64,000 bases of DNA from CTSoil-075 sp042610375 (GCF_042610375.1 NZ_JBGJZL010000010.1:62001-126000); one strand, 5' to 3'. Shown: positions 8,133 to 17,926, counted from the stretch's first letter. Notes: generated by a model not told the origin, from the letters alone. A program made the numbers and translations.

Positions 8133-10145
8133 CTAAACTGATCGCAAACGAACATCCACCTTTGTATCATAAAAAGTACTTGCCGCTGCTCGATCTGTAA
8201 GCCGCTGAGAAGTAAGAGCATTCACAGAACGATCTCCATGTGAATTTTGAATCCAAAAGATCCCCTCTGCGACAACAACGCCAACAGGGGCTTTAGATGT
8301 AATCTGCAATAAAAAAGTCACCTCGCCCCGTTCATTAAAGGCTACAACTTCTTGATTATCTTGCAATCCCTTCTCAGCTGCATCCCGTGGGTTCATCATG
8401 AGATACATCTCTTTTCTTTTTTCTACAAGATCAGGACGTTCATTAAAGGATGAGTTAAGAGAATATAATCCTGGAGCATTCATGAACCAAAACGGAGCAT
8501 CATCTCCATGGGGTTTATTGTAAAGCGGCAAAGGTTCTATATCTTTTTGATTCAAAATTTCTATTTTACCAGAAGGCGTCTTATACTTTATTTTATAATC
8601 AGAAGGTAAGGGGAGCTCGACGGCTCGTCCTTCACGAATCTGATTGATATTAACGTCCTTAAGCCAAGGTGTAGGTACATCAAGTAATTCATCAATGATC
8701 TCGTCGGCAGTTTGTTTAAAGAAAGATTCTGCAAACCCCATGGCCTCTCCAAGCAATCTAAATACATCCCAATTGGACTTTGCCTCTCCAAGGGGCGAAA
8801 TGACAGGAAAAGCTCTTTGAACACAATAATGACCATAGGAGCGATAGATATCAGAATGCTCCAAGGAACTGGTTGCCGGCAATATCAGATCAGCATAACG
8901 AGCCGTATCTGTCATAAACCGCTCATGAACGACGGTAAAAAGATCTTCGCGTTGCAGTCCCTGCAGCACAGCATTTTGATCAGGAGCAATTACAGCGGGA
9001 TTAGAATGATAGACATATAAACTCCTAATGGGTGAATGCTCCATTTCTTGTAGCACTGAACCCAGTTGATTCATATTGACAATCCGCGTTGGCTCTTGCA
9101 TAAAATCTTCTCGCGTAATTTTCCCCATGGCAAAAGCACTTCCAGTAGCGATACTCGCAAGAAGTCCACCACCCGGTTTAGTCCAAGCTCCAACAAGTGC
9201 TGGCAAGCAAGTAATCGCGCGGACAGTCATTGCTCCATTACCATAGCGCGATAAGCCACTCCCAAGGGAAATAAAGGGAGCGCGAGCCTTCCCATATAAA
9301 ACAGCCATTTCTTCAATCGTCTTAGCGTCAATTCCAGTTATCTGACTGACAACCTCTGGGGAATAGTCAGATAAGGTTTTTTCTGCAAATACTTCAAAAC
9401 CTTGTACATGACTCGCAATAAAATTTTGATCGATCAGATTTTTTTTGACTAAAGAAAACATCATCCCTAACGCTAGAGCACCGTCACTCCCAGGACGTAC
9501 TATGATGACTTTATCAGCAATTTGAGTTGCACTCGACTCATATGTTTCAATCAACCAAACAAGAGCGCCTCTTTTTTTAGCTTTACGAATTTGATGCATT
9601 AAGTGAATATTAGTTGCAAGTAAATTCGTCCCCCATAGAATAATGAGATCACTCTCTGCCACTTCCCGCGGATGAATTGCGAGCGTCGAACCCATGACCG
9701 TCGACCAGCCATGACCTTTCGCTGACGAACAGATCGTTCTTTCTAAGCGCGAAGCCCCTAATTTATGAAAAAAAGCCTCGCCAATATTGCGTTGAACTAC
9801 CCCCATTGTCCCTGCATAAGAGTAAGGCAAAATAGATTCAGCTCCATATTCAGCAATGATCTTCTGCCAACGAGTTTTAATATGATCAATGGCTTCATCC
9901 CAAGAAATTGGCGTAAATTCACCTGTTCCTTTGGGGCCAGTCCTCAGTAAAGGTTTGACAATCCTCTGTGCAGAATGAACTGTTTTTTCATAATGGTTCA
10001 TTTTACTGCACAAAGTTCCTTGGGTATGAGGGTGCTCAGGATCACCTGTGACTTTTATCGCTTTACCATTAACAACTTCTACTAGCAATCCACAAGCATC
10101 TGGACAGTCATAAGGGCAAACGGATCGTTTTATTTCAACATTCAT
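8133..10145 (-). CDS. Molybdopterin-dependent oxidoreductase, catalytic subunit with [4Fe-4S] site
   Basis: 670 residues. C10-X3-C14-X3-C18-X27-C46 binds an iron-sulphur cluster at the N-terminus. The molybdopterin region follows (ICSSAKGHGW about 139, WGTNLLATNIH about 170) and a C-terminal dinucleotide-binding domain ends near residue 660 (AEGIFWIQNSHGDRSVN). No twin-arginine signal is seen, so it should be cytoplasmic. GGGAGG lies 7 bases before the ATG. It is the first gene of the operon, with cbiM starting 24 bases after it. No partner electron-transfer subunit is adjacent. I do not call it formate dehydrogenase because the usual Cys/Sec-His motif is not clear; the substrate is unknown. 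Confidence 0.85.
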   Translation of the reverse strand: MNVEIKRSVCPYDCPDACGLLVEVVNGKAIKVTGDPEHPHTQGTLCSKMNHYEKTVHSAQRIVKPLLRTGPKGTGEFTPISWDEAIDHIKTRWQKIIAEYGAESILPYSYAGTMGVVQRNIGEAFFHKLGASRLERTICSSAKGHGWSTVMGSTLAIHPREVAESDLIILWGTNLLATNIHLMHQIRKAKKRGALVWLIETYESSATQIADKVIIVRPGSDGALALGMMFSLVKKNLIDQNFIASHVQGFEVFAEKTLSDYSPEVVSQITGIDAKTIEEMAVLYGKARAPFISLGSGLSRYGNGAMTVRAITCLPALVGAWTKPGGGLLASIATGSAFAMGKITREDFMQEPTRIVNMNQLGSVLQEMEHSPIRSLYVYHSNPAVIAPDQNAVLQGLQREDLFTVVHERFMTDTARYADLILPATSSLEHSDIYRSYGHYCVQRAFPVISPLGEAKSNWDVFRLLGEAMGFAESFFKQTADEIIDELLDVPTPWLKDVNINQIREGRAVELPLPSDYKIKYKTPSGKIEILNQKDIEPLPLYNKPHGDDAPFWFMNAPGLYSLNSSFNERPDLVEKRKEMYLMMNPRDAAEKGLQDNQEVVAFNERGEVTFLLQITSKAPVGVVVAEGIFWIQNSHGDRSVNALTSQRLTDRAAASTFYDTKVDVRLRSV

Positions 10146-10437
10146 TCTAGTGCCTCCCGCTGCTAAAATTGGTCTTACTTCTCGTCAAAGACCATCGTCT
10201 TTCCTTTCAAGTATTATAATATAGATCGCAAGATTTGCATATATGTGGAACTTTAAGAAGAGTTGATAAATTCTTTTCTATCTGTTATTTGTGTCACTAG
10301 AAGGACTCACTCTGCAGGAGAATTGATACAATATAACGAAATAGAAATCACTGAGATTCTATCTCATAGCAGTACAGTGAACCTGTGCCCGATTACTAGT
10401 TATATGGCACACTATCACCAGAAAGGAGATGGATTGT
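10146..10437. other. Divergent intergenic region
   Basis: About 290 AT-rich bases between the oxidoreductase operon and the diguanylate cyclase. It must hold both promoters. TATAAT-like sequence occurs at 10216-10225, but I see no riboswitch or strong palindrome. Confidence 0.4.
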
Positions 10438-11709
10438 TTGGAAAGGATTTGCCAACCTGCCGAATACTATCGAGAAATAGTCAATCAAGCACGCGATATT
10501 ATTCTCATTATGTACATGGATGGAAGAATTATCGACGTTAATCAAGCAGCACTAAAAGCCTATGGCTATAGTCAAGCAGAATTTGCAACTCTGACAGTTG
10601 GAGATCTACGCCATCCATCCGTTCAACGGTCGACTTCTCAGCGAATGAAAGTCGCTGTAACTGATGGAATTATCGTTGAAACAATTCATCGCCGCAAGGA
10701 TGGAAGTTTTTTTCTAGTAGAGGCAAATTCTTATCGTATCTCAATTGGCACAGAGGATCGGCTTGTCACTATGATCCGCGACATCACGCAACGTATCGAA
10801 GAAAAAGAAGAGCAATTTCGTTCTTTATTTTCCAACATGGCCGAAGGAGTTGCACTTCACGAACTGATTTATGATGATGTAGGGCAACCTTGTAACTACC
10901 GCATTATTGAAGTCAATCCTAGTTACGAAAGAACCCTTGGCATACAACGAGATCACATTGTTGATCAGCTTGCCACGAATGTTTATCAAGTAGAAGAACC
11001 ACCCTATTTAAAAGAATACAGCGAAGTCGTGCATACTCACTCAACCATCAACATGGAAACCTATTTTTCAACTCTTGATAAATATTTTACAATTTCAATT
11101 GTCCCTTGGGGTAAAAATGGTTTTGCTACGATTGCCTCGGATATTACTGAAATTAAAAATGCACAGCAAGAACTTCTTGCCAAAAATGCAGCCTTAGAAG
11201 AGCTGGCTTCTACAGATCGATTAACTGGCATTTGGAATCGTCGTTATTTCGAAAAAACTACAAAAAATGAAATGGATCGCGCTAAACGTTATCGCCACCC
11301 GATTTCCCTCGTCATGTTTGATATTGATCGTTTTAAAAAAATTAATGACAACTACGGGCACCATGCTGGCGATCAAATTTTGATCAATGTCTCACGCCTG
11401 ATTCAAGACAAAATTCGTGCAAGCGACTCCCTCGCACGATGGGGTGGCGATGAATTTATCATTCTCCTTCCCACCCTATCAGGAAATCACGCCATGAAAT
11501 TATCTGAAAAAATCCGTATTTTTATTGCAGACCATGAGTTTCCCGATGTTGGTTTTATTACATTAAGCATGGGAGTAGCAGAACTCAGACCTGATGAAAA
11601 TATCTGGTCTTGGATCAACAGGGCTGACGATGCTCTTTATGTAGCCAAGGTAAACGGGCGAAATCGAGTCAGCCTTTCAACATTAAACGAAAAATCAAAT
11701 GATCAGTAA
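10438..11709 (+). CDS. Diguanylate cyclase with two PAS domains
   Basis: About 423 residues. Two PAS domains (about 10-115 and 125-240) precede a GGDEF domain (about 260-415). The active site reads RWGGDEFIILL, and RASD five residues upstream forms the product-inhibition I-site. It should make cyclic-di-GMP from two GTP in the cytoplasm, with activity set by the PAS sensors; there are no membrane segments. AGGAG at 10424-10428 directly abuts the ATG at 10429, so the TTG at 10438, nine bases on, is the better start. Its product could feed the cyclic-di-GMP riboswitch at 59.6 kb. Confidence 0.92.
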   Translation: MERICQPAEYYREIVNQARDIILIMYMDGRIIDVNQAALKAYGYSQAEFATLTVGDLRHPSVQRSTSQRMKVAVTDGIIVETIHRRKDGSFFLVEANSYRISIGTEDRLVTMIRDITQRIEEKEEQFRSLFSNMAEGVALHELIYDDVGQPCNYRIIEVNPSYERTLGIQRDHIVDQLATNVYQVEEPPYLKEYSEVVHTHSTINMETYFSTLDKYFTISIVPWGKNGFATIASDITEIKNAQQELLAKNAALEELASTDRLTGIWNRRYFEKTTKNEMDRAKRYRHPISLVMFDIDRFKKINDNYGHHAGDQILINVSRLIQDKIRASDSLARWGGDEFIILLPTLSGNHAMKLSEKIRIFIADHEFPDVGFITLSMGVAELRPDENIWSWINRADDALYVAKVNGRNRVSLSTLNEKSNDQ

Positions 11710-11729
11710 AAATCAGATAAAAACTATGG

Positions 11730-11775
11730 ACCTACTGAAAAAATTCAACTTGAATTGAGCCAGTAGGTTTTTTTA
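11730..11775 (+). terminator. Terminator of the diguanylate cyclase gene
   Basis: ACCTACTG pairs with CAGTAGGT around a loop that itself contains AATTCAA/TTGAATT. Seven Ts follow on the plus strand. Confidence 0.85.
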
Positions 11776-12696
11776 TCCCTTGGCCTCAAGTATTGTTGGT
11801 TGTACCTTATTTTGAGTCGTAATAAATACACCTGCAATGGTGAGGGACATGCCGATCAAATGATAGGTTGAAATCTTTTCTCCATACAAAAATACAGCAA
11901 TCCATAGTGCATTAATCGGCATGAGATTAATATAGGCAGCCGCTTTCGTGGCACCAATCCGCTGAATCCCCCAATTAAATAATAAAAAGGCGATCACTGT
12001 GGCAAAGGCCGCCAGATATAGTATTTCCAGCATAGTTTGACTAGATACATTCATAACTTTACTCCATTGATCTTCTTTGATAATAGAAATAATCAAGAGC
12101 ATCACGGCCCCCATGATTGTAGAAACAGCAGTGACTAGACTTGTTCCAATGGTACGAGTCATTTTTTTTATAATCAAAGTATAAACAACCCAACTTGCAA
12201 CGGAACCAAATAGATAGACTTCACCAACACCGATGGACATCTGGGTCAGTATACTCAAATCGCCTTTGCTGACAACCAAAGAAACGCCCAACAAGGATAT
12301 GGCTACCCCAAGTAAGGTCCGCCAATTCCACGCTTCCCCCATAAAAAAGCTCGCAATACAAGTTGTAAAGACTGGATTAATCACAATAATCAGAGCCGCC
12401 GTTACTGCTGACGTATATTGTAGACCTACGGAAAAAAAATAGTTATAAGAAAAAACACCTGTTGCCCCCAAGGCCATCAGACTAAAAAAATTCTGTTTGA
12501 TGGGCAACCACGATAACTCTCTGCGCCAACTACTCCATATGAACAAAAGTAATCCTGCAATAATAAATCGAAGGGCTGATGTCGTTAAGGGAGGTAATTC
12601 TGATAGAATATGTTTCGTCGTACCAAATGCCCCACCCCAAAATAAGGGTACTAATAAAAGAATAAGATAAGTTCTTGTAAGATTTTGTTTTTCCAT
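11773..12696 (-). CDS. EamA/DMT family membrane transporter
   Basis: 307 residues with about ten hydrophobic helices arranged as two EamA repeats (about 6-140 and 155-295). LFWGGAFGTTKHIL near the N-terminus is the typical first-helix motif. Such drug/metabolite transporters usually export amino acids or other small metabolites across the cytoplasmic membrane; the substrate is not predictable here. GAGGAG lies 7 bases before the ATG at 12696, which rules out the longer frame to 12780. It stands alone and its 3' end touches the cyclase terminator. Confidence 0.88.
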   Translation of the reverse strand: MEKQNLTRTYLILLLVPLFWGGAFGTTKHILSELPPLTTSALRFIIAGLLLFIWSSWRRELSWLPIKQNFFSLMALGATGVFSYNYFFSVGLQYTSAVTAALIIVINPVFTTCIASFFMGEAWNWRTLLGVAISLLGVSLVVSKGDLSILTQMSIGVGEVYLFGSVASWVVYTLIIKKMTRTIGTSLVTAVSTIMGAVMLLIISIIKEDQWSKVMNVSSQTMLEILYLAAFATVIAFLLFNWGIQRIGATKAAAYINLMPINALWIAVFLYGEKISTYHLIGMSLTIAGVFITTQNKVQPTILEAKG

Positions 12697-12884
12697 GTGT
12701 ATGCTCCTCGTAGTTATAAAATAGTATGGTGACTCATCCACTTTTGGTTTTTTCCGATTGAAAACGTTGTACATTAACATTTTACCACACTAAAATAGCT
12801 ACTTCCAAATCTATGGATAAAACTTGCTAAAAAAATAGAGTTATGATCTAATAGAAAGATAATAAGACATAGGAGTGAATGAAT

Positions 12885-13040
12885 ATGGCAGGTAAAGTTA
12901 TGGTGTCCTATACGACTCGCATTGAACAATCTCTTTCAGATAGACTTAAAGAACATAGTGTTGCATCCGACATTTCAATTACAAAAATTATCAATAAAGC
13001 CTTAGAAGATTATCTCGATAAAATTGATTTAAAAAAGTAA
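12885..13040 (+). CDS. Small ribbon-helix-helix-like protein (51 residues)
   Basis: This short gene has AGGAG 9 bases before its ATG and ends at TAA 13040. The product begins MAGKVMVSYTTRIEQSLSDR and continues with helical LKEHS..DISITKIINKALEDYL. A beta strand with alternating residues followed by two helices, the second starting SITKIINKAL, matches the Arc/MetJ/CopG-type fold of small DNA-binding proteins and antitoxins. No toxin gene is next to it. It may be a stand-alone regulator. Fold assignment is by pattern only. Confidence 0.7.
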   Translation: MAGKVMVSYTTRIEQSLSDRLKEHSVASDISITKIINKALEDYLDKIDLKK

Positions 13041-13048
13041 ATACATAG

Positions 13049-13113
13049 AAAAGATCTTCCTTATGACTCGAATAGGACTAACACTATTAAAGTCAAACAG
13101 AAAGATCTTTTTC
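13049..13113 (+). terminator. Possible terminator after the small RHH gene
   Basis: AAAAGATCTT pairs with AAGATCTTTT across a long loop in which TGACT and AGTCA can also pair; a T-rich run follows. The long loop makes this only a moderate call. Confidence 0.4.
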
Positions 13114-13152
13114 TCTTTCTAGACTAATGACGTCTCTTTACAATGCAAGAAT

Positions 13153-13959
13153 TTAATTCATGATTTCAAGAACTTCATCAATCAGTTGAGTATATTTTTT
13201 TGTTAATCGCGATTTAGATAAATTTGATTTAAGAATTTTCTTCAAATCAGGATCATTCGATTGGGCATATCTTTTTAACAGCGCAAATCCTTCCTCTGGC
13301 AAAGCAGCAACAAATACACTAAGTGCATACTGAAGTCCTTTAGATAAAACAGCGAATCCTTCTGTTTTACGGCTTTCTTTGCTGCTAGAGAGTACATCAC
13401 TCAGAATACATTCACTCAATGTAAGACTAAATTGAGCAATTTCTTTATTCTTAAGAATCGGAGGGTGAGCTAACGCTGCCATAAAAGTCCGTTTTTCAGT
13501 ATAGGTTGAAGCACTATACCATATTGAAAAATATTTTTTTATCGAATTAAAATCTTTTTCAGCAATGATCTGAAATCCCATTGCTACGCCTTCTCTCATT
13601 CTCCATCTGCTATCATTCATCGCAATTTTGAACTTATTCATAATTATATTTTGTGTTTCTTCATCGGCATAACAATAGTATGCACCTAATGCCAATATAC
13701 CGCAAAAAGAAAGATACTCTCGTGGATTATTAGTTGGTGCTTCCTCTTCTGATAGATTAACCCATCCTATTAATAAGCCCAATAAATCATTACTCATCCC
13801 TTTGTACTTAAAGCAGTCTGCAAATTTAAATGCTAAGGTTAGATTTGCCCTTGGGCCAGGTAAATTGGAATGTATGGACAAATCATACTCTATTTCTTGA
13901 AAATTTTCTGAGGACGCAAACAACGGTCTAATCTTTTTGATGATATCAGCATTTTCCAC
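13153..13959 (-). CDS. Uncharacterised helical-repeat protein (HEAT-like)
   Basis: 268 residues, no signal peptide or membrane segment. The sequence is a succession of amphipathic helices, for example SRWRMREGVAMGFQIIAE and YTEKRTFMAALAHPP. This looks like HEAT-type solenoids such as the DNA alkylation repair (AlkD-like) superfamily, but no catalytic Asp/Trp pattern could be verified. The start is GTG with GGGAGA about 10 bases upstream. It is followed upstream by another unknown gene in the same direction with about 95 bases between. I do not recognise a specific family. Confidence 0.6.
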   Translation of the reverse strand: MENADIIKKIRPLFASSENFQEIEYDLSIHSNLPGPRANLTLAFKFADCFKYKGMSNDLLGLLIGWVNLSEEEAPTNNPREYLSFCGILALGAYYCYADEETQNIIMNKFKIAMNDSRWRMREGVAMGFQIIAEKDFNSIKKYFSIWYSASTYTEKRTFMAALAHPPILKNKEIAQFSLTLSECILSDVLSSSKESRKTEGFAVLSKGLQYALSVFVAALPEEGFALLKRYAQSNDPDLKKILKSNLSKSRLTKKYTQLIDEVLEIMN

Positions 13960-14054
13960 TATATGAATCTCCCTATCATATAAATTACATTACAATCAAA
14001 GATGATCTTAGAATAACAAAAAAATCTGCCCTTCCTTACTATACTTCATCACGA

Positions 14055-15074
14055 TCAAGTATTCGATAAACTATAGCTAACAAACATTTTTGCTAACTCG
14101 AAGATTTTTTGAGAAACTGCGTTGATTTCTATAAAATTTTGTTGTTCTTCTATCGCTTTTGTAACAGGCTTTTGTTTTAGATTCCGATATGTATCAAAAT
14201 AACGTTGCAAAGTCACAATTCCTTCTTCTAATTCTGCAATGTCAGATTCGGCCATTTCTTGTATTTTGTCCAAATGATCAAGAGAAATATCAAAAAAATC
14301 GAGTTCAAAATGGTGCTGTTCATTAAAATTACTAATCATTTCAACAACAGTTGCAATATACTTTACGCGAATAGCGTATTGTTCACGAATCCTTTGTTTT
14401 TCTATACCAATTTGCTGGAGTTGTTCAATAAACTGATCTAATCGTGACCATTCGGCAGCATCAGCCGGAAGGTCTTTTAATTTCTCCAACCACTCATCCC
14501 ATATGCTATTGATGTCACGACTCATAGATTCGACGCTTAAGGTTTCTATATTTTCACTCATTACATCACCTTCTCCATCCAATTTTTCAAGTTTTTCACT
14601 TAATATATAACAAATCATTAAGCGAATATCACGCTTACTATAGTCTGAGGAAAGTACTAAACTAGATGCCAAATTAGCAATATGCTCATTGATTTCTACT
14701 GCCTCATCATTGTCAATTTTATGTCTGAGTTCACCCCACTTGAGGGGGCTATCAATAAGATCTTTCATCATTTCCTGGTACAAATCATCTTTGATCACAA
14801 CCCATATCGTTACAACGGATAAAAGGATGGCCATTGTTTTGTCTTTCTCTATACGTGACATCATCTCACGTACCTGTCTATTATGAGGCGCATGTGAAAA
14901 TTGTCGGAATCCATCAATCTTAATATACTTCGCACTCTCTTCGAGCTGAGTTTTTCCAGGATGCTGCCTCATATAAGAAATTGCAGAATGAGTAATCCCA
15001 GTCAAATGATCTTTATCTAAAATCCCCTCAACTCTTGACCATAACATCCAATTTTTCATAATTGAATCTGACAT
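14055..15074 (-). CDS. Uncharacterised cytoplasmic protein with C-terminal coiled coil
   Basis: 339 residues without signal peptide. The N-terminal 130 residues include one moderately hydrophobic helix (MAILLSVVTIWVVI, about 82-95). The region after residue 200 is rich in charged heptad-like helices (LEEGIVTLQRYFDTYRNLK), suggesting a coiled coil. AGGAGA lies 7 bases before the ATG. I do not recognise it. It may be co-transcribed with the HEAT-like gene downstream. Confidence 0.6.
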   Translation of the reverse strand: MSDSIMKNWMLWSRVEGILDKDHLTGITHSAISYMRQHPGKTQLEESAKYIKIDGFRQFSHAPHNRQVREMMSRIEKDKTMAILLSVVTIWVVIKDDLYQEMMKDLIDSPLKWGELRHKIDNDEAVEINEHIANLASSLVLSSDYSKRDIRLMICYILSEKLEKLDGEGDVMSENIETLSVESMSRDINSIWDEWLEKLKDLPADAAEWSRLDQFIEQLQQIGIEKQRIREQYAIRVKYIATVVEMISNFNEQHHFELDFFDISLDHLDKIQEMAESDIAELEEGIVTLQRYFDTYRNLKQKPVTKAIEEQQNFIEINAVSQKIFELAKMFVSYSLSNT

Positions 15075-15265
15075 ATTATTCTCTCCTGTTCATATTTTTT
15101 GAACTTTTATTCACAGTATATTGAAGAATAACTGCAAATTTTGTCGAAACACTGTAGATTATAAAATATATAAGTTAAATTAAAGATTCCTAGCAAAAAT
15201 CCCTCTACTCAGCAGAATAAGAATATGACAATCAATTTTTAAAATTGAACTTATATCGCAGCAAA

Positions 15266-15297
15266 TTAAAAAGCAAGACAGTATTTCTACCATCTTG
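15266..15297 (-). terminator. Terminator of the malic enzyme gene
   Basis: On the minus strand GCAAGATGGTA and TACTGTCTTGC pair (two G-T wobbles) around a GAAA tetraloop, then TTTTT. Confidence 0.85.
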
Positions 15298-15352
15298 CCG
15301 AATATCATTGAAAGAGATCCTCATTGTTTATTGTATACTTCAATCTATATTT

Positions 15353-16585
15353 TTAAGAAAGTCTAATTCTAGCAGCAGTCTTATCTCTTATTTCGTCAAT
15401 ATCAACCATAATTCTAGCAACACCAGTTTCCATTGCCGTACGCGCTACAGCTGCCGCGACAGCAGGTGCAACTCTTCTATCAAAAACATTAGGGACAACA
15501 TAATCTTCTCGTAGTTCTTCTTCTGGGATGAGTTCTGCAATGGCATATACAGCGGCCAATTTCATTTCTTCATTAATTTGGCGAGCTCTCACATCAATCG
15601 CTCCACGAAAAACTCCTGGAAAAACACTGACATTATTCACTTGATTAGGTGAATCTGAACGACCCGTACCAGCTACTTTTGCCCCGGCAGCCTTAGCATC
15701 ATCATAACTAATCTCAGGATCAGGATTGCATAAAGAAAATACGATAGAATCAGCATTCATACTCTGAACAATTTCCGCTGTGAAAGCACCTGATTGAGAT
15801 ACACCAATCAAGACATCGGCTCCTTTAGCAATGTCAGCTATACTGCCTTCTTCTTTTTTCAAGTTGATTTTTGGCAACAAGAGAGCCTGAACGCGATTCA
15901 CCCGAGACATCTCCATCCCCTCGTACATAGCACCTTTGGAGTTCATCATAAAGACGTTTTTTGCACCAGCATTGAGCAATAATTGTACAATGGCAGTCCC
16001 TGCTGCACCAGCACCATTCACTACAATCTTGACTTCTGACAATTGTTTTTTTACCAAGCGAAGTGCACCAATGGTAGCGGATACAGCAGCAATCGCCGTA
16101 CCATGCTGATCATCATGAAACACAGGTATATTCATTTTCTCTTTGAGAGCATCTTCAATATCATAGCATTTAGGTGAAGAAATATCTTCTAAGTTGATTC
16201 CTGCAAAATTAGGTTGTAGCATCTGAACTGTCTTGATGAACTCATCTGCATTTTTGGTGTCAATGGATAAAGGAATTGCATCGACATCACCAAAAGTTTT
16301 ATACAATACAGCTTTGCCTTCCATCACTGGTATCGCCGCTTCAGGGCCAATATCACCAAGACCTAATACTCTCGTTCCATCTGTAATTACGGCCACCATA
16401 TTGCCGCGGCAAGTATATTCAAAGGATAAATCTTCATCGCGATGAATTTCCATACAGGGTTCTGCGACCCCTGGAGTATAGGCTAAACTAAGATCATAAC
16501 CATCTCTTACTTGAGTCTTAGCAATCATACCTAGTTTACCATTATGTTCCCGATGATAATTTAATGCCTCATCATGTAAACTCAT
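15353..16585 (-). CDS. NAD(P)-dependent malic enzyme
   Basis: 410 residues, the short bacterial form. It decarboxylates L-malate to pyruvate with reduction of NAD(P). Catalytic residues are visible: Tyr in LAYTPGVAEPC (about 36), Lys in VMEGKAVLYK (about 91), metal ligands in NLEDI (about 131-135) and HDDQHGTA (about 157-164). The nucleotide site is NGAGAAGTA (about 190-198). AAAGGAG lies 6 bases before the ATG. The gene is single, with its own terminator. Cofactor preference between NAD and NADP is not decided. Confidence 0.94.
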   Translation of the reverse strand: MSLHDEALNYHREHNGKLGMIAKTQVRDGYDLSLAYTPGVAEPCMEIHRDEDLSFEYTCRGNMVAVITDGTRVLGLGDIGPEAAIPVMEGKAVLYKTFGDVDAIPLSIDTKNADEFIKTVQMLQPNFAGINLEDISSPKCYDIEDALKEKMNIPVFHDDQHGTAIAAVSATIGALRLVKKQLSEVKIVVNGAGAAGTAIVQLLLNAGAKNVFMMNSKGAMYEGMEMSRVNRVQALLLPKINLKKEEGSIADIAKGADVLIGVSQSGAFTAEIVQSMNADSIVFSLCNPDPEISYDDAKAAGAKVAGTGRSDSPNQVNNVSVFPGVFRGAIDVRARQINEEMKLAAVYAIAELIPEEELREDYVVPNVFDRRVAPAVAAAVARTAMETGVARIMVDIDEIRDKTAARIRLS

Positions 16586-16939
16586 ATTGTTCTCCTTTTA
16601 TCTATCAATATTTACAATCAACTATGCTGACTCTCTTTTTTATTTCTTCTCTTAGCAGCTCACTATATGCTTATAATGATGTTACATAGTGACTGTATTC
16701 ATATTGTATGATGATTTGAAATTTAAAGATAATACCGTTTTTTTATTATATGATTACTTTTAGTTATGAGCATTATGCCAAAAAACGATTCAGTATAACA
16801 CTCTATGATGAGTGTGGTAAGAGTGTTTTCGTGATCCAGTTAATACCGTAAAAATAACTTGTCCATGTCGTCTTATCAATATAGAATTATATTGTTGAAA
16901 AAATGTAAAATGATCGATAGAATCTCAGGAGGTTCATCC
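16586..16939. other. Divergent intergenic region with inverted repeat
   Basis: The region separates malic enzyme and the hydrolase gene and is very AT-rich. The only clear structure is AACACTC-N16-GAGTGTT at 16798-16827, upstream of the rightward gene. It could be an operator or a weak hairpin. Confidence 0.4.
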
Positions 16940-17926
16940 ATGCTCGAGGAAATATTACCTAATCTATTTAAGATTACAGTCCCATTACCTGAACACCCAC
17001 TAAGAACCGTAAACAGCTATCTCATCATGTCCGCAGAACGTAATCTCGTCATTGATACAGGATGGAATCGCCTAGAATCTGCAGAAGCCTTATTAAATGC
17101 ATTTGATGAAATTGGCATTACCCTTGCTCGTACCGACTTATTTTTAACTCATATTCATGCCGATCACGCTGGCCTCATCGGACTGTTCAAAGCCAAAGGA
17201 ACTAAAATCTTCTGCGGGCGTGGCGACTTAGAAATGATGGACAATTATATCAACATCAGTAAGGATAAAAGTTGGAAACTATTAAGCGAGTTAGCCAAAC
17301 CTCATGGATTTCCAATGGGAGAAATTGAAGCGGCAATCGCTGTACATCCAGGAAATCAATATGGGGCTAGTAGCAGTAACAACTTTGTGGCAGTCGATGA
17401 TCAAGACATCATCAGTGTTGGAGATTATAAATTTTATTGCATTTCCACACCTGGACATACGCCAGGACATATGTGTTTATATGAACCATCAAGGAAATTT
17501 TTATTTTCTGGTGATCATCTTCTCGGTGGATTCTCACCTACCATTTCTCAATGGAACTTAGCAGACAACTATGTAGCTAATTATCTTGCTAGTTTAGATC
17601 GACTTGCTGAATATGCTGTGGATACAGTTTTGCCAGGACATTGGGATCTATTCAAAAACTATCACGTACGCATCAAGGAAACGAAAGCGTATCACCAGTG
17701 CCGCCAGTCTGAAATCATAGGGTTGTTTGTTGATGGAAAACCGCTGACCGCTTATCAAGTAGCCTCTTCTCTCAGTTATAATAAAAATAATCGTGAATGG
17801 CTGTTTCTACCAGTCACCCGTAAATGGGCTTTGATTGCCGATGCAATCGCTCAACTGTGTTATTTACGAGATCAAGGTGCACTCCAAATGACCATCAACC
17901 ACTCTCACGTCACATGGAATAGATAG
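16940..17926 (+). CDS. Metallo-beta-lactamase-fold hydrolase
   Basis: 328 residues. The two-metal site HIHADH occurs at about 71-76, with further ligands in TPGHTPGH, FSGDHLLGG and VLPGHWD. These identify a glyoxalase-II/RNase-Z-like MBL hydrolase. The C-terminal 90 residues resemble the winged-helix tail found in many such proteins. Substrate is unknown, and there is no signal peptide. AGGAGG lies 7 bases before the ATG at 16940; an in-frame ATG at 16859 has no such site. Confidence 0.88.
   Translation: MLEEILPNLFKITVPLPEHPLRTVNSYLIMSAERNLVIDTGWNRLESAEALLNAFDEIGITLARTDLFLTHIHADHAGLIGLFKAKGTKIFCGRGDLEMMDNYINISKDKSWKLLSELAKPHGFPMGEIEAAIAVHPGNQYGASSSNNFVAVDDQDIISVGDYKFYCISTPGHTPGHMCLYEPSRKFLFSGDHLLGGFSPTISQWNLADNYVANYLASLDRLAEYAVDTVLPGHWDLFKNYHVRIKETKAYHQCRQSEIIGLFVDGKPLTAYQVASSLSYNKNNREWLFLPVTRKWALIADAIAQLCYLRDQGALQMTINHSHVTWNR

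Noticed and set aside
8133..10145. Formate dehydrogenase alpha subunit
   Set aside because: The iron-sulphur motif fits the wider family, but no clear Sec/Cys-His active-site motif or partner subunits are present.
10263..10541. 92-codon frame ahead of the diguanylate cyclase
   Set aside because: It overlaps the cyclase start in another frame, has poor spacing to its ribosome binding site and shows no protein-like pattern.
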